Source: a virus. From it: a DNA stretch of 24,936 nucleotides. Made by a program: the position numbers and the translations under genes. The stretch lies in IMG/VR virus record IMGVR_UViG_3300024335_000046, positions 1 to 24,936 of that record; one strand, 5' to 3'. Below are positions 23,946 to 24,936 of the stretch, piece by piece. The notes beneath the pieces were generated by a model. That model was not told the DNA's origin. It did not search any database and saw only the letters and a list, made by a program, of their open reading frames with translations. The stretch's first letter is position 1. The number at the start of each line of letters is the position of its first letter.

Positions 23946-24715
23946 TATACAAACCTCATACGGTCATCTTTAAACTCACCGGGATTAGGATTCATCAAAT
24001 TAAGTTTCATTAAACGTAAGCCACGCTTGTAGTCTTCAAGAGCAAAAGCAGAAAACTGTGGGCTTTCTTTAAACTGATAGATATAATATCTAGCTCTATT
24101 AAGCAATACAGGCTTGTAAGTATTTGGAAAAACTGTTTCATCACCAAAGGCTACAAGCTCTGTAGGTAATACATAAGCGTAAAACCAGATACGATATACT
24201 TTATCTGGAATAGAGCTAAGACCAAACTTACGGTTGTCAGGACTTTTGATTACACGATCAGGTACACCGTATTGCTGAGTATCTGCATCGTCTAAGTTTT
24301 CTGGAATACGTCTATAGTCTTTCCAAGCTTCTGTTGTAGTAAAACGTAAGTTACGTGCAGTATATGGTACTGATTCGCCTGCTACGCCTACTGTAGTCAA
24401 ATAAAAGTTGTCCCAATCAATGTAGCCGTAGTCAGTAGTTAAAGAAGAACTAGCAGTCTTTAAATTATACCAGCGTTGTCCCGCTACAGTTTCTACGTAT
24501 ACATTACCGTACATAGGATCTGTCTCACCACTTAAATTAGCAGCAAGGAAAGGCCACTGAGGTTCTTCATTAACAATATCTAGATAAGCTCTGTTAATAG
24601 AGTCTTTAACATGTTGTTGAATACCCACAGCAGAAGCAAAGCTAGAACTTGTAAGCTCTACTTCATTCATCTCCCGTAGGAGTTCATTTGCTAAATCTAG
24701 ATATGTTGCTGCCAT
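23945..24715 (-). CDS. Tail tube / head-tail connector protein, tail tubular protein A-like (256 aa)
   Basis: The N-terminus (YLDLANELLREMNEVELTSS, then VKDSINRAYLDIVNEEPQWPF) is a helical connector motif found in phage tail tubular A/gp11-type proteins and related head completion proteins. The middle is beta-rich (RWYNLKTASSSLTTDYGYID, VPYTARNLRFTTTEAW). The C-terminal part (VYRIWFYAYVLPTELVAFGD, then helices to the basic end KDDRMRFV) completes the fold. At 256 aa it is longer than T7 gp11. It lies immediately before the nozzle-type gene and is coupled by TAATG on both sides. The product would form the ring between portal and nozzle. The family is recognised from motif memory; assignment to a T7 or P22 lineage is uncertain. 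Confidence 0.8.
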   Translation of the reverse strand: MAATYLDLANELLREMNEVELTSSSFASAVGIQQHVKDSINRAYLDIVNEEPQWPFLAANLSGETDPMYGNVYVETVAGQRWYNLKTASSSLTTDYGYIDWDNFYLTTVGVAGESVPYTARNLRFTTTEAWKDYRRIPENLDDADTQQYGVPDRVIKSPDNRKFGLSSIPDKVYRIWFYAYVLPTELVAFGDETVFPNTYKPVLLNRARYYIYQFKESPQFSAFALEDYKRGLRLMKLNLMNPNPGEFKDDRMRFV

Positions 24716-24858
24716 TATTTATGCGCCTTTTGAACCTCAAAGGTTGCTGATTTACTTGCACCCTTATGAGGCTTATAACCGTCTTTAGGATCTTTCATAA
24801 GCTTAAAAGTCTTTCCAGACTTCATCCAGTGGTAACCTTTAGGAGCAGCTACTTTCAT
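24715..24858 (-). CDS. Small basic conserved phage protein (47 aa)
   Basis: An ATG at 24858 opens 47 codons ending TAA at 24715: MKVAAPKGYHWMKSGKTFKL, then MKDPKDGYKPHKGASKSA and a short tail ending in HK. It is rich in Lys/His with Trp and Tyr, and has no hydrophobic helix. Both ends overlap neighbours (ATGA with the upstream gene, TAATG with the tube gene), which strongly supports expression. Short proteins of the type 'APKGyHWMK.G....LM' followed by 'KPHKGAS' are familiar to me from marine phage genomes, without known function. The position near connector genes hints at a packaging or head-completion accessory. Confidence 0.8.
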   Translation of the reverse strand: MKVAAPKGYHWMKSGKTFKLMKDPKDGYKPHKGASKSATFEVQKAHK

Positions 24859-24936
24859 TTTACTTTCTGCGTTACGGTTTTACTACCGCACATTCTTTCC
24901 ATATCCTGCACAGAAGCATAGCCGCCTTTATTATAC
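24855..24936 (-). CDS. C-terminal end of a small phage protein (partial)
   Basis: The frame is open from the right edge and ends at TGA 24857-24855. It reads YNKGGYASVQDMERMCGSKT followed by a short basic tail. The stop overlaps the next ATG as ATGA. The Asn-Lys-Gly-Gly-Tyr start recalls Gly-Gly motifs seen elsewhere in this window. The gene's N-terminus is probably just outside; an internal ATG is possible but less likely because the frame is open upstream. Confidence 0.65.
   Translation of the reverse strand, partial: YNKGGYASVQDMERMCGSKTVTQKVK

Overview
This window is part of a tailed-phage genome (Caudoviricetes), read entirely from the minus strand. All the evident genes run right to left, are AT-rich, and are packed with gaps of 0-11 bases or with ATGA, TAATG and TAAATG junctions. 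The only larger gap is the 64 bases at 15178-15241. No integrase, tRNA, CRISPR array or insertion sequence is visible. A short-tail (podovirus-like) marine phage is the best guess. The reasons are the two-gene tail-tube/nozzle pair, the ejection-protein-like genes, the GTA_holin_3TM-type holin and several small basic proteins of a type I associate with marine phages. An alphaproteobacterial host is only an inference. Terminase, portal and capsid genes are probably further right, outside the window.

Layout in transcription order. (1) 24936-22341: end of a small gene, a 47-residue basic protein, a tail-tube/head-tail connector protein and a nozzle or stabilisation-type protein. (2) 22337-15242: receptor-binding region in two cassettes. 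The first is a 904-aa fibre, a glycine-rich adhesin and a 99-aa assembly-chaperone-like protein. The second is a 306-aa short fibre, a 591-aa propeller-like adhesin and a 60-aa chaperone-like protein. Both fibres carry a 127-residue module with a cupredoxin-like Cys-x2-His-x2-Met signature, about three-quarters identical between the two. (3) 15241-14794: a near-consensus sigma-70 promoter, a 49-aa one-helix membrane protein and a 73-aa coiled-coil/membrane protein. (4) 14790-2637: five genes that look like virion-internal or ejected proteins. These include a 1039-aa protein with 44 consecutive 11-residue repeats, a 480-aa protein with an antimicrobial-peptide-like cationic N-terminus and a LysM-like segment, and a 1769-aa polyvalent-type protein ending in an ADP-ribosyltransferase-like domain. 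(5) 2640-555: LysM protein, M15 peptidase (endolysin candidate), holin and a tail-anchored membrane protein. (6) 543-1: small basic proteins and a small lipoprotein.

As a unit, the window would build the tail, attach it to the host with two sets of adhesins, pass a set of proteins through the envelope with the DNA, and lyse the cell at the end. The most unusual structural signals are the uninterrupted 11-residue repeat array, the ADP-ribosyltransferase-like tail of the 1769-aa protein, the duplicated cupredoxin-like fibre module, and the promoter that starts a transcript almost at the ribosome binding site.
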